A DNA stretch of 64,000 bases from positions 1,969,634-2,033,633 of the forward strand of contig BCHU01000001.1 in NCBI GenBank assembly GCA_001599715.1, read 5' to 3'. The DNA is from Phaeotremella fagi. Lineage: Eukaryota; Basidiomycota; Tremellomycetes; Tremellales; Phaeotremellaceae. The position numbers and the translations under genes were made by a program. Under the pieces are notes generated by a model. It ran no database searches. It was not told where the DNA came from and was given only the letters and a program-made list of their open reading frames with translations. Every line of letters starts with the position of its first letter. Within the stretch, counting starts at the first letter, position 1. Positions 46,066 through 60,933 of this stretch are shown piece by piece.

Positions 46066-46700
46066 GCATGGCTGTTCGCAGAGGTTGAAATGAGCCTGAA
46101 ATCCATTCCGGGGGTGCATGGAGGAGATTGAAGGATCAGCGAGGTCTGGAGTAGTGGGCTGAGAACGTACACGTTGGACTGGACTTTGGGCGTGAGTTTT
46201 AGAGGCAAGGTATCATACTGCCTTGACCGTGGTTCGAAAACAGTACATAGTAGCCACATTTTAACACGATATGTAGCATCTCAAGCACCTGATCAATGCA
46301 CCCGCTTCTTAACCCCATGTGAATGATTGAATAACCCACTAGCCAGTCTCGAAAAGCACCAATTTGATTTGTTCTAACGACACCAACGACATCGAAAGAA
46401 ATTGTCAGTGCCACGGCACGCATCGGCGGCATCATTAAAAGCTGCGAGCCACTGCAACTTATCTATTACAATCATCCGTTCAAGTCAATGTATATCCGTC
46501 GCAGTCGTCAGCACACCTACATTCCAGTCATCACAAATAGAAAAAAAGTAACTATTTATAAGCCAAAGCAAGGTAAAACAATGGAAAAACATAATATCGG
46601 GGACCACCTCCACCTCCACCTTTCACCACCTCCACCCCGGGGGGCTATAAGGTTAACGAGAAATCAAACCACATTTGTCTAATCTTATTTATCACCAAGG
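46066..46700. other. Intergenic between two plus-strand genes
   Basis: 3' flank of the transporter and promoter of the reductase. It has cacctccacc repeats at 46604-46640. No tRNA-like B box with matching arms was found. The minus-strand frames at 45838-46435 run antisense to the transporter and its 3' end. Confidence 0.3.
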
Positions 46701-47779
46701 ATGACAAGTTTATCTCTCTCATCAACGTTAAAGCTCCCTTCTGGACGTACGATCCCTCAACTCGGTTTCGGAGTGTTCACGGCTTTAGGGGACGATTGTG
46801 AACGTTCCGTGAGACAAGCTTTTGAAGCTGGTTATCGACATAGTACGTCGTCCTTTCTCAAGTAAGAGTTTAGTCTGACATCATACAATTAGTTGATAGT
46901 GCCCAATATTACAATAACGAGAAGGGTACGTAGAATCTTCAATTTCTTCGATTAGAATCTAAAGTCTCCATGTAGAGGTTGGTCAAGCTATCCTAAAGTC
47001 CAAAATCCCTCGTGATCAGTTATACATAACTACGAAATATATGCCGGGGGATTCAACACCCACCGAACAAGTTTATCGGAAAGTCAAAACCTCTTTATCC
47101 AAGATTGATCAAACCTCTACTTCTTCACCGTACATTGATCTCTTCTTGGTACACAGTCCAAGTGGCGGTGTAAACGGTCGATCTAATCATTGGCAAGCAC
47201 TCGTAAAAGCTCAGAAGGAAGGTTGGATAAAAGATATCGGGGTATCTAATTTGTAGGTCATCCCCTTTCTTCTTCTTTTCATTCGATATTAATTATGTAA
47301 TGTACTGTACATTTAGTGGAGTGGCTCATTTAAAAGCTTTACCTGAACCTACACCAGCTATCAACCAAATTGAACTTCATCCATGGTGTCAACAAAAGGA
47401 GATTGTCGCTTACTGCAAACAGAATGGAATAGTCGTACAAGCCTATTGTCCTTTGGTACGAGCAGATCCCAAAAGATTCAATGATCCCGTCGTAAAACGA
47501 TTAATGGAGAAACATCACAAGGAACCTGCGCAGATCCTTATTAGATGGAGTTTACAGAAGGGGTAGGTTTCCACAGTTGTTAGCGTATTGGTACACTATA
47601 CTGATGTACTTTTGGTTGATAGATACGTCCCATTACCTAAATCAACTACTGAATCTAGAATCATTTCTAATACGAAAGTATACGATTTTGAGTTAGATGA
47701 AAGTGATATGAAAGCTTTAGATGGGTTGGATGAAGGTGCTAAAGGGGCTTGTTCATGGAATCCAGTCAATATTCCGTAG
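46701..47779 (+). CDS. Aldo-keto reductase
   Basis: NADPH-dependent carbonyl reductase of the AKR superfamily, cytosolic, about 280 residues in five exons. The start at 46701 (aaggATG) opens LKLPSGRTIPQLGFGVFTAL. The catalytic tetrad is visible: Asp and Tyr in IDSAQYYNNE (exon joined across introns near 46843 and 46925), Lys in YITTKYMPG, and His in FLVHSPSGG. Next come IGVSNL, INQIELHPWCQ and AYCPLVR. The cofactor-binding end reads YVPLPKSTTESRI, as is usual for NADPH. It ends WNPVNIP at 47779. Short AKRs of this kind act on aldoses, xylose or aldehydes; the substrate cannot be inferred. A tactgtac element lies in the intron at 47301-47310. Confidence 0.88.
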
Positions 47780-48257
47780 TGCGTAGTAGAGGCGACTTGT
47801 TAGTTAGATATCAACGTATGCAACTGAGATGCTTTGAGAAGGCAGCTTATAGCTTAGTGATTCGTACCAAAATATGATGTATGCAGATGGATGGAAGAGG
47901 CATCCACGTGTAGATCTATAGAAGCGGAATCAGATATTGCCACATAGATCCTCACTAAACTCCGAGAAACTCCGTTTGACCAAGTGCCACATACAAATGC
48001 TCGCATGGTGAGAGTGAAATTGTTGTCTCTGTAGCTTGTAGTCGTTGTTAGGTGTTAATCTCTCTTCTCTTCTCTTCTCTTTCTTTTATTCATCTATTCA
48101 AAAAGACCAATTATTCGTGCGTCAACATCTCACTACCATCATCTTTCAGGAGGATATTTTACTGACTTACAGGTCTCCTTTCTATCTCTATCTCAACTCA
48201 ATTCACGTTTCAATAAAATCTTCAATCTCCAAATCTCACCTTAAAACTAATAGCAAG
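47780..48257. promoter_or_regulatory. Promoter and pyrimidine-rich leader of the uL22 gene
   Basis: A ctcttctcttctcttctct tract runs at about 48060-48090, followed by more C/T-rich sequence up to the start codon. This is common in ribosomal protein genes, but whether it acts as a TOP-like translation signal is inference. Confidence 0.4.
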
Positions 48258-49130
48258 ATGGTCCGTTACGCATCCGCCGCTACCGTTGCTGGAAACCCCG
48301 AGAAGTGTAGGTTATAATCTTTCATCATTGAAACTGTTATCTGGAATATGGAAAGAGGAGGAGGAGGAGTAGAATCGGAAGAAGCAGAAATGATGGACAA
48401 ACAAAATCAAACGGAACATTCATCTGACAAATTGTTTTTTCATAGTCGCCAAATCTCGTGGTGAATACTGTCGTACGCATTTCAAGAATATGCGTGAAGT
48501 CGCCGCTGCTCTTTCTGGTATGTCATATCTAACCCTATGGAGATAAGTATAACCTAACCCTCTTTTAGGTATGAAACTCGCAAAAGCCTACACCTACCTT
48601 GCCGACGTCCAAGACCACAAGCAAGTTATCCCATTCAGACGATTCGCTGGTGGTATCGGACGTGCTTCCCAAGCTAAACAATTCAAGACTACCAAAGGTG
48701 GGTAAAAAACAGGATTTTAGGTTTAGCGAAAATGGGATGAAAACGCTGAAACCGTTTTTTGATTTTGTTTAGGTCGATGGCCCGTCAAGTCCGTCGCTGT
48801 CATTCTTCGTCTCCTCAAAAACGCAGAATCCAACGCCGACGCTAAAGATCTCTCCGTTGATGAACTCTTGATTAAAAACATTGTCGTTCAACAAGCCCCA
48901 AAGACCAGGAGAAGAACTTTCCGTGCCCACGGTAGAATGTATGTCTTCTGACCCAATGATTCTGGGAATATCTACTAACCTGAACGAATAACAGTAACCC
49001 ATACCAAGGTCACCCATGTCACATCGAAGTCATCCTCTCAACCCCATCATCTGAAGTTGCCAGATCTTCAGAACTCGACGTCACCTCCTCAAAAAAGAGT
49101 AAGAAGACCATCAACGCTATCGAAGCATAG
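48258..49130 (+). CDS. RPL17: Large-subunit ribosomal protein uL22 (L17)
   Basis: Component of the 60S subunit that lines the nascent-chain exit tunnel. Five exons, about 185 residues. The start at 48258 (agcaagATG) reads [16 protein letters not shown]. Intron 1 (about 48308-48445) is the longest and joins to [19 protein letters not shown]. Then come [57 protein letters not shown], the tunnel loop [14 protein letters not shown], and [16 protein letters not shown]. The basic end [14 protein letters not shown] stops at 49130. All parts are normal for eukaryotic uL22. Intron 1 contains loose atgatg/ctga sequences but no convincing snoRNA. Confidence 0.96.
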
Positions 49131-49759
49131 GTTTTAAACATGCATTTTGGATAGGGTTGGGTTCTTTGTAGATGGTATCAATTCGTTGGGATACTATGTA
49201 TGAATGGTTTATTTTACGATTCAGTGGGAGTAGTGGTTTTGGAAGATGTTGCATCTGGAATTCTTTGGAAGCTCGTCACATGAGGGTTGAGTACGATTTT
49301 CACTGAGACGGGATTGAGAGATCGAAAAAAACTGGAGACTAAAACCTTCGGATTTAAATTTGAGTATGACTTTGAAAGGCAAACACTTGCAAAATTCGAC
49401 TTGAATCGATCCGATACCTTGCAGTATCCACCAGTGCAAAAGTACACAAGTTCCACGATTTCTTGATCTCCAATAAATCAGACTGTTGATCAGTCAAGTT
49501 CATATTGAACGTGATCAAAAATTGATTTTGAATATCAATGTGGCGAAACTTGTGCTTTAATCAATCAACTTTGTTCCATCTGTGATCATTGTTACTGTCA
49601 ATCTTGATACTGACTCTAAACAGAGTGTGATCAATGAAGTGAATCTTTTTTACATGACTGTTTCGCGGAAAAAACTATATACAAATAATATCCATACCAC
49701 CCCTCCGAATCTTACCAACCAATCCATCCAAAGCCATCGAATTCGGTGAGCTCTAAAGA
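49131..49759. other. Convergent 3' flanks of uL22 and malic enzyme
   Basis: AT-rich, no supported gene. Frames at 49214-49456 on the minus strand overlap each other and have no domain. Confidence 0.35.
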
Positions 49760-52161
<2,402 letters not shown>

Positions 52162-52943
52162 CCTGGAGCTGTACTGTATATATACCAGTATCTTATCTAC
52201 CATTCATCACCTTGAGACCAACCCCAGTCAAAATGACAAGTCAAGTTAAATCAAATCAAAGGTACTCGTGAGATCGGAATGAATCGGAAAGGGATGTTTG
52301 GATGTTGCGAGCTGTAAAACAATATGAGTCGTAGTAAAATGTTGTAATATTAACCATAGCATATACAGTACATCCCCCATTATACCCGTTAACTCCTAAA
52401 AACATTTGGGGAACAAGACAAATTCATTTCCAAGGATCCAATGGATTCGAAAACAATTTAACAGGAAATTCGAAATTCGAAAATATGAATTCCAATTGCA
52501 TGTACGATACATCCGAGGAAGTTACAGTAATCGACTCGATGGCAGAGTCAGTGAGAAAAACGTTTCGTTTCAAAGGTACCTCCCACGAATTCTTGATTTG
52601 ATAAGTTATCTATGAGTGAGATCTCTGGGGTAACTTGTTTATTTCATGGGGCAGAATTAACAGTATTGGGGGATATCTGTTCAACCTGTGTTTCCCACAG
52701 TCCTGCGTTATCTTCGTGACAAAGTTTCTCCGGTATCGTTATCGATAAGCGTTCGTGGCGGGCAGCGAGTTAGTCATCTCTGAATACTTGTATCTCATCG
52801 ACCAAGTCTGTAGTGACCTATTATCTGGGAAAGTTTATCGCATGGCTTGATAACGTTGCTGCAGATGAGCGTGCCATAAAATCAAATCAAGTGCATGCAA
52901 GTGAACCATAAAAAACTCATATCTACGTAAAAACCTGAACCGC
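52162..52943. other. Intergenic, 0.8 kb
   Basis: Promoter region of the malic enzyme gene, with tactgta near 52172 and tacagta near 52364, plus the 3' flank of the MFS gene. No supported gene. Confidence 0.35.
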
Positions 52944-54575
52944 CTAAAGTTGATATCTGAACCCAGCATCGATTTGAACACGAGTAGGACCAGATTCACC
53001 CATTTCCTCTCCTCTTTCAATCTTAGCGTTCTGTCGTTTAAGGTAATACCAAGTAGCCAAAGTGAACAAAATCAAACCGACTGAAGCGGCGAGATCGACG
53101 GCGAAAGCTACGACATAACGTGGAGAATCAAAGTAGAGATATGAAGACCAGATATTTGGGGTGTTGCAGAGTGCGTTGATCACCGCGTAGACGACTGCTC
53201 TTTTCACTGCTGGACCTGTTGTTGATGAAGAGATCCAGGAGAGGATGACTATTGATGCGGAATAGAATGATCCCGGTAAGAGACACATGGCGACGTATCT
53301 TGGTGCGATGGAGACTGTCGAGATGGCGATGACGTTGGCGATGATGGTGATGATGAATGGACCGACAATGTGGGCCATACGTCTTTGATATTTATCAGAG
53401 AAATAACCATTGACGATAATAGCGAAACAACAGATTACGTATGGTGGAGCAGTAATAGCCAAAGTAGTGTTCCTGTCGAAACCAAGACCAGCAACAACGA
53501 TAGGGAAGAAATTAGTGACTGAAGCAGCGATGTAATTCATTTGGAGACAACCACAGAGTAACCATGTTTTTGGGTCTTTGACGGCCATGATGAAAGCTCG
53601 ACCGGCTGAGACCAACTCGGTAGCGTCCTGGGTTCCACGATCGACTTCGAGACGGTATTGGAGAAGTTCACGTTCGACTGGGGTCAACCATCTCATTGTA
53701 AGTGGTTTGTTGGGAATGTAGAGGGAGAAAATGATGGCGAGACCAACTGTCATGACACCTTCGACGATGAAGAGCCATCTCCTAGTGTGGCGTTCGTTAG
53801 TCAAAGGACCCCCAAGAAAAACAAAAGTTTCACTCACCAACCAGATAAATTATATTTCCCGTCCAAAGTCAAAATCGCGATGGCAAACAAACCACCGAAA
53901 GCGTTCCCGATCTGACTCCCAGAATAAAGAATAGCAGATCTCAAAGCCATCTGTTTCTTCTCGTAGAAAGTTGACAGCAAATAAATGGCACCGGGGAAGA
54001 AAGCGGCTTCACAGAACCCGAGGAAAGTTCGACAAACTGCCAACCCAGCGAAATTTTGAACTGCACCTGTACAACCAGAGACTAAACCCCACATGCCGCA
54101 CATGAAACAGATGTAAATTCCTGGATAATTAATCTTCGATGCGAGCATGTTGGAAGGGACTTGAAGAGAGACGTAACCCGCAAAAAGGATTGCGACGGCG
54201 GTAGAATAATCGACGGCGGACATGTTGAGTTCAGTAACGATATTTGAGAGTTTTGCCGAAGAGATGTTTTGACGATCGAGGTAGTTTCTAAGCGCGTACG
54301 TTTTAGTCAATATTATCCACTGAAAGAATGAAACAAGATAAAGCTTACAAGACATAGAGAACGACCAAGGTAGGCATCAAAAGAATATCCAATTTTTTAG
54401 TAACCTTCTTATTCAAAACTTCCATTTCTTCAACCGACAACCCCCGTAAAGATTCAGGTAGATGAACGGCCAACTTCTCATCGTCGAGTTTACCTAGTAC
54501 ACCCTCTCGATGAACGTGATGATGTGAAGATTCTAGATGTTCAGATGAGATTTTTTTCTCTTCAAGTGATGACAT
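52944..54575 (-). CDS. MFS anion:cation symporter, Dal5/Tna1-like permease
   Basis: Twelve-span permease of about 510 residues in three exons. The start at 54575 leads through a His/Glu-rich cytosolic N-terminus (SSHHHVHREGVLG) to LDILLMPTLVVLYVL. Exon 2 begins NYLDRQNISSAKL, the conserved loop of this family, then YVSLQVPSNMLASKI and RTFLGFCEAAFFPGAIYLLS. The C-terminal half has WRWLFIVEGVMTVGLAII, DPKTWLLCGCLQMNYIAAS and NTPNIWSSYLYFDSPRY. Relatives take up allantoate, nicotinic acid, pantothenate or other carboxylates with protons; which one applies here is open. It ends GFRYQL at 52944. No linked catabolic gene points to a substrate. Confidence 0.87.
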
Positions 54576-55179
54576 GGTGGCAAAAAGTGTCTTTTGTTTA
54601 AATTGAACTGGGGGAAATTCGAAACTGTACTAACTTCTTTATATATGACAAAAAAACACAATACAAACCCGTTTCATACCGACAAATCCAGAATCCCTTC
54701 TCCTAAGTTTACCCTCTCTACCCCGAAATAACCTGATCAAACCGTTATATACCGCGAGCTAGTGCTACCATGTGAACAGGCCCCAAAGGGTTGCATCCAG
54801 TGAAATTCCTTAACTTGGCTAAAACCTATTTATGGGCCCTTGGCGCCCCGTATTCAACCGTTTTATACCGTTCAGGGTTTCGATTTTGGTTTCCAATTAA
54901 AGATCTGCCCAGACTTTTAACTGTGAGCTCCCTTTTATTACTAGCTTTCATCGCAGGTGATTGAGTTACCCGCTCTGTCTGGAGTTATTTGTTGAACCAA
55001 CTTGGCAGGAACACTCCGTCAATCATGCCGATGAGATCGGGTCTTAACTCTACGCGTTCAAGAATTTACTATACATCCAAAAAACTATTATGTAACAATG
55101 TAAAGCAATCAACTACTTCCAACCAGGCAAACCCTTCAAAACGTCATTCTCAAGAAAGCAGTTCCAGTACACGTCCACC
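54576..55179. other. Intergenic between two minus-strand genes
   Basis: Promoter of the permease gene and 3' flank of the kinesin gene. The stretch at 54720-54850 is less AT-rich, with clustered tataccg units at 54658-54872. A 64-codon frame at 54989-55183 has no coding support. Confidence 0.3.
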
Positions 55180-57951
55180 CTAATACCCACCCCCCTCCTC
55201 ACTAAGATCAAACCTACTTTCCTCCGTCATCATCCTCAAACCCCTGCCCCTCCCATTCAAATTAATACTTCCAAACCGTTCCGAGAACCCAACTAAATCC
55301 AAAGTCGACAGGGCTCCAATCTGTTTCCTCATCTTGTTGGCGTTCAACGTAAGTGTTGGCGGGTTGACGTTGACGTTAACGTTGGATTGAGGACCGAAAT
55401 CGTCACTTGAAGTCGAGGGGGGTAGACCTTTACCGAAGTTGTAGGTCTCCTCCTCGGGTTCTTCTAGAGCTGCATCGATCCAATCCATGATCTTATCGAA
55501 TTTAGCTTCAGCTTCGTCGCATCGCTAAACACGGTGTTAGAGTCCATTCCTCAATCATTAACTTACGCTCTTCAAAACCCTATTCTCCTCAGTGACAGCT
55601 CTAACGTTTTCATCCAATCGATTCGCCCAAATCGTTTTCGATTCAAGTTGATCTTGAAGTCTGTCGACTTTGACTGACCACTCTCTCTCAACGTCTTCAC
55701 GGACTTTTCGATGTGGTTCAAGTAAATGTTGTTCGTAATCTGCAGTAATCATTTTAAGTTGATCCAGCTCTTCCTGAAGTTCAAGTATCCTGATTTCAGG
55801 TTCCAAAGGTCTTCTCTCAAGTTCAGCTTTGAGATATGCTATTTCGTCCTCTTGTTCAGAGAGTTTTAATTCCGCCGCATGCATTTCTTCATGAAGCTGG
55901 ATGTTAGATGAGTTCGCGGGGTTTGAACTTACCATAGCGGCTGATTTATCGAAATTGAGTTTAGGATATTTCAGCTTGGTAGGAGACAATGGACGAGTCT
56001 GATGTTAGCATTGACCAATTGTCTAACCCACTTCATGATTCTTTATATCCGATGAAACAGACACCGAAGTGAGAATCAAACTCTTGAGCTCGTTGAGACG
56101 TTTCTCGGCAGCTGTATTCTTCTGGCGCTAATTGTCAGCTCAAGTACATTAATCTAACTCACATCTCCATTGCTTCCAATCGATCCACTCTCTTTCTCTC
56201 TCAACAAGGCTTTGAGCTCAGCAATTTCGTTTTGGTATTGCTGAATCAGAGCTTGGGGATCTACAACTTCTTTCTTTTGCGCTTTGAGCAAGACCCTCTT
56301 GATCCCTTGAGCGAAAGCCAGTGTCGATAGAGATTCGGCCAGATTGACTGGTGAGGGTGATACGGTACAAATGACAGATATCAAAGCATCACCAGAGAGT
56401 GAAGGTTGCAATAGTCGAGTACTGATATTAGTACTGTTACTAATCGATGGCCTACAGTTTACTGTCTCTGTAAGGAACATGACCGACGGCTCGACCACTT
56501 GCCATATCGGCAAGTTTCGAAATAACCATTTTGAGTGTGAGCAACCTAAGATTTATTATCAGCAAAACCTGCGGTGCAGACTTACGATTGATTGATATGT
56601 TTCCCCTCGGCGTTTCTTTCTTTAGAACTTGTATGTTTTTCCGATCCAGCGAGATCTGATATCAGCCATATCGACCACTAACAACTCACCAATAATAGAT
56701 AAAGTACTGATCCTCGTCATCCTCTTCGCCGGGGTTTTCAATTCATCCCCGTGTGGTCTAGATTCGATAACCTACAATTCAGTTCTGTCTTGGAAGATAA
56801 CATACGATTCTGAAAACACAATGACTTCTAGAACTTCGAGCGTTCCAATCAGTTCCACCGACTTTACGTCGTTCCTCTCCACTCTGTAACAAACGTTTCA
56901 CCTCCTCCTCAGTCCTGACTGCACATTCGGTTAAACCGTTAACCACAACTTCCCCTTTCTTCTTCCCTTCCGATAAAGTCATTTCTTTACCAGTAGGTGA
57001 AAGAAGATCAAGAATGGTTTCGTTGTATAATTCGAGATACGACGCACGAAGGAGGAATTCTCTGTTGGGTGTTGATCGAATTTGGGCGAAGAGATCAAGA
57101 ATTGATAGAGGGATGATACCGGGTTCAGATGGTTGACCAGAAAGGGTGTAAGTTTTACCAGATGCAGTTTGACCGTAAGCAAAGATCACAGCGTTGTAAC
57201 CCTCCATAGCGGCTGGCGGTTAGCTCTGACGATAATCTGAAAGCTTACATTTGACATGGGCTCTCGCTGAAGTTGAATAGGCTTTGGCATTTGTTGAATC
57301 AGGAGGCAGAATGCGATCTAAAATTAGATTTGTCACTCAACGCAACTCACCAAAGATCCATTCTCTATCACTAACACTTCCATCTTTATCTTTAGCCATT
57401 TTTATAAGATGATGATCGTATGTAGGAGTTACCCAAGCTGAACTTGAATCTGTTCGAAGCTCTGCGGAATTAGGTGGACGTACCCTAAAGAGCTGTCAAA
57501 ACGAAATTCCAGATAAATGGAAAACCTACCTAACAGTGACTAGAACAGTTTCGTTCTGTTTCTCATCAACTTCCTCCAGCTCATCCAATAAATAAATAGT
57601 CTTAGGTGCGGGAGTGGAAGAATAATCTACCCAACCGTTATCGACTTCACTCAAACTCTCATTACTACCGCTTGGGGTAACACCTCTCTGGGATTTCGAT
57701 AGAGGTTTAACGAGTATTCTCGAACGAGCTTCAGGTGTAGTGGTCGATTTAATTTTCAGCTTTAAACCAGAACTTGAGATTGGTGAGAGGAGATGTTGGG
57801 GGGCGTTGGAGTTGTTGGAGGTGGTTAATGGAGAAGGCGCAAGTTTGTTTGGTGGGGTTTGGGCTGATGGGTTGAGTTTGGAGGGGATGACCGATCGGGG
57901 TCTTGATGACATTTTGGGAAGGGGACGGGTTGAAGAGGAAGAGGATGACAT
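55180..57951 (-). CDS. Kinesin motor protein, kinesin-7 (Kip2/Tea2)-like
   Basis: Microtubule motor of about 790 residues with eight or more introns. A basic, Ser/Pro-rich extension of about 130 residues precedes the motor (VRVRPP from an exon joint near 57485). The nucleotide site reads AYGQTASGKTYTL; switch I is NARSSRSHCVF; and switch II, after an intron near 56660-56693, is SIIDLAGSEKHTS. HINQSLLTL and HVPYRDSKLTRLLQPSLSGD follow. The neck and stalk are coiled coil (ELKLSEQEDEIAYLKAELER, EELDQLKMITADYEQHLL). The tail is acidic and then Asn/Arg-rich, ending at 55180. A long basic N-terminal extension before the motor and a short stalk fit the Kip2/Tea2/CENP-E group, which carries plus-end factors. 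The subgroup is less certain than the kinesin call. Confidence 0.87.
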
Positions 57952-59276
57952 GGTGGGTGGTGTGATGAGATTGAGAGATGTTATATGTTTGGATAAAGAT
58001 CAAGATTACTTAAATGTTGAGCAGCAGTTGTTTGTTGATTCATTCCAACGTGCAAGTTGACGGAATCAATTTTAGATAAAAAGCAGTCGCCATAAATGGT
58101 AACTTAAATAGTCCCTCACTTAAGAAAGTAACTAGTCTACCAAAACTGACATCCATCCAACCCTTTGACCATGCCATTGGAGCGTAAGGAAGTACTCGTA
58201 TGTATTCTAGACTCTAAACCAGGATAACCATCGTTTCCAATGGGTAACTGAGTGGAACCAACCTATTCACTTTACTTCCGCCGTAGTACGAAGTGGAACA
58301 GTTTCTAAAAATATAGATAAGACTTTTCCTGTGGAATTGTACTTCGTACATGTAAGTCAAGAATGTTGTCTATCGTATTTACGGTCAGTTACTCGGTCAA
58401 TGATCGACGATCCTGCTCGGCAGGGTGGGTTGAAGTGGGAGCGGAAGTGGAAGTGGATTTAAGTTAAGTTTAAAGAGTTAGTTCCGCGATGATTACATTA
58501 CCTGGCATTACCTCACTGCTAAAAAGGGAGTAACATGATAGCACTGCAATAAGTTCAAGTTGATAACACTGCCTCGTTTTATACCTGCAGGATGAGGAGT
58601 TGCAGTTGCAGCCTGGAGTAGATGGTGCAATGAAAGAAAGCAATGAAAGAAAGGATCAAATCACGAGACGTAGCCTCTGCCTTGTGGCCGGTTACAGGCT
58701 AGGGCGCTGCTGGAATGTGTGGGGCGTGCGTCGTCAATGCCGTAAGAAAGGATACCCCTTTTACTTTCCCTTAGAATATACTTTTGGTCGTTTGTTTATA
58801 CTCACGCTAAGTGACACTGGTACTGGTACACTGAGTAGATAATGACATGTTATGGTAACTTATCGAGAGATATCATCGCCTTGGGGGAAGGAACCAGGAA
58901 AGCGCACAGGCAGCGTTGACGTTGATCCACAAACCAAACCTTATGCCAAGCTATTTATTCGCTTTAGCTTATTCCACGAGGCAATGAGTTGTTTGGTAAT
59001 TGGTGTTATTCCCTAGGATTGTCATATCCAGTGATGAGTGACTAGAACTCGAAATGGAAGCATCTCTTCAGCTGACGACGTTAAGATATATATAGAACAC
59101 CCTTGTACAACTCTATCCTCTCTTTCTCCACTCTCCTTCTCATTCCCCACTTTATATATATATATATAAATCAGTCCTTTCATTCATTCGTCTTCGTCAG
59201 TAGTCCAATTAAATAATAACTATCAACTAGACTTGTTACAACTATTAAATCCACTTCTTCAACCAACTTACCAACA
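57952..59276. promoter_or_regulatory. Divergent intergenic region, 1.3 kb
   Basis: Between the kinesin gene and the deacetylase gene. An 80-codon frame at 58600-58842 shows no domain and was not accepted. A TA microsatellite occupies 59152-59168, just upstream of the deacetylase leader. The length suggests a regulated promoter for the secreted enzyme, which is inference. Confidence 0.35.
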
Positions 59277-60571
59277 ATGTTCACAACACTTCTTTCAGCT
59301 CTTCCACTCATCTCTCTCTTGGTTAGTGCCGCTCCCCAACCCCAAAAGAGATACAACGTTGAAACAATCAACAACTGTTATGTCTCTGGTCAAGCTGCTT
59401 TGACTTTTGATGGTATGTCCCCGTTTCCTCATCAACCAACAACCAAGCTAACATAAACACAGATGGTCCATACATCTACGAGAACGACGTCGCCAGTGAT
59501 CTAGGTTCTAACAAGGGTACATTCTTCCTTAACGTAAGTAACACCTCTATCTCAACTTATCAACACTGACAAACAACAGGGAAACAATTACGATTGTATT
59601 TACAATCATGTCGATACCGTTCGAGCCCTTCATGCAGCGTAGGTCCCGAATTGGTATTCATTCATACTAACACGTCCTAGTGGTCACACCTTGGGTTCAC
59701 ATACCTGGAGTCACCCAGATCTCACCACTCTGTAAGTCCCATCTCCATTCCTAACCGAACCCTCACTGACACAACCCCAGTTCAACAGCCCAAATCAACG
59801 ACGGTAAGTCAAAACCACCCCTTCGTCTCTACCTTTGACCAAACCCGAAACTCAAATCCGAAACGCATACTAACCAAAAGCTCCTTTCAGAACTCTCAAA
59901 AGTCGAAGACGCTTTCATCAAGATTCTAGGTCTTAAGCCCCTCTATGTAAGCTTAAATCGTATCCATATCATGAAAGTTTAATTGATTTAAATGATATCA
60001 TACAGTTCAGACCTCCTTACGGTTCAATCAACGATAACGTCCTTTCAGTCCTTGATGCTAGAGGTTACAAGAGTACGTAAAATTCAACTTCAAACTCCGT
60101 GTTTATATTGACTAATCATGTTTTAGAGGTCTTCCTTTGGTCAGATGACATTGGTGAGTATTAAACAATTCCAAACTTCATATGATCAAAACTGACAAAA
60201 TCGAGTAGGAGATGCCAACGGAGAATCAGTCGGTTACAGTGAAAACGTCTATGACGGTATCATCTCCTCCTACCCCTCCCCACATCTAGTTCTCGATCAT
60301 TCAACCATCGAAACCAGTAAGTCCATTCATCAAATGTCAGTTTACTTGCACTAACTCAACGTGATAGCTTCAAGTACCGTCCTTCCATATGCCATCCCCA
60401 AACTTAAGGCGGCAGGTTATCAACTTGTAGCCGTTGATACATGTCTTGGATCAAGTGGTGAGTCCATCTCAGTATCGAATACGAGATTCAAGCTGATAGG
60501 AAACCTTAGGTGAATGGCCATATGAATACATCCAAGAACCAGGTACTCCAGATTCAACTTGGACATGTTAA
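59277..60571 (+). CDS. Secreted polysaccharide deacetylase (NodB/CE4)
   Basis: Removes N-acetyl groups from chitin-like polymers. About 250 residues in about ten small exons. The start at 59277 (acaATG) encodes a signal peptide (TTLLSALPLISLLVSAAP) followed by a PQKR site, so Kex2 processing is possible. The catalytic motifs are ordered as in the family: ALTFDDGPY carries the base Asp and metal Asp, LGSHTWSHPDL the two metal His, FRPPYGS the conserved Arg, and LWSDDIGD the next motif. LVLDHS and a terminal EYIQEPGTPDSTWTC end the chain. It has no chitin-binding module, Ser/Thr stalk or GPI signal, unlike the large wall-bound chitin deacetylases. It is therefore probably a soluble or loosely wall-associated form. 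Substrate may be chitin oligomers or glucosamine-containing polymer. Confidence 0.9.
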
Positions 60572-60933
60572 GTCCGAATCGTATTCCAAGCAGACACAAG
60601 ATAGAATAAAGGACATTTCGTGAGGACTCCATGAACAATGTTTTCTGTTTAATAGCTTTTAAGTGGACAGTGTTTGTTGTGGTTTAGTTTCGTTTTTCAG
60701 TCTTATAATTCGGACCTTTTTTTTCAATGAAAGTTCAAGTATAATTCCGTAGTTTACATATTTGTAGTTAGTTTCGTTTCGAAGAAATCAAAAATGTCAT
60801 CGTATTGTGTTAACTCGATTGATTCCAAATTCCACATTCATACATGAATTTACATAAGTAAAGATACTGGCACATAAAGTACAAAAAGTATTCTACAACC
60901 CAGAACCAAAAGGCTAGAAAAAGGTATTATTCA
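60572..60933. other. Convergent 3' flanks
   Basis: T-rich sequence between the deacetylase stop and the stop of the minus-strand gene. No gene seen. Confidence 0.35.

Noticed and set aside
46190..46260. ggttcgaaa resembling a tRNA B box
   Set aside because: No A box or cloverleaf arms at the right spacing.
48308..48445. Possible C/D snoRNA in intron 1 of the uL22 gene
   Set aside because: Only loose atgatg and ctga words; no terminal stem and no guide match that I could support.
58600..58842. 80-codon frame in the kinesin-deacetylase intergenic region
   Set aside because: It has no domain, weak coding character and no splice context.
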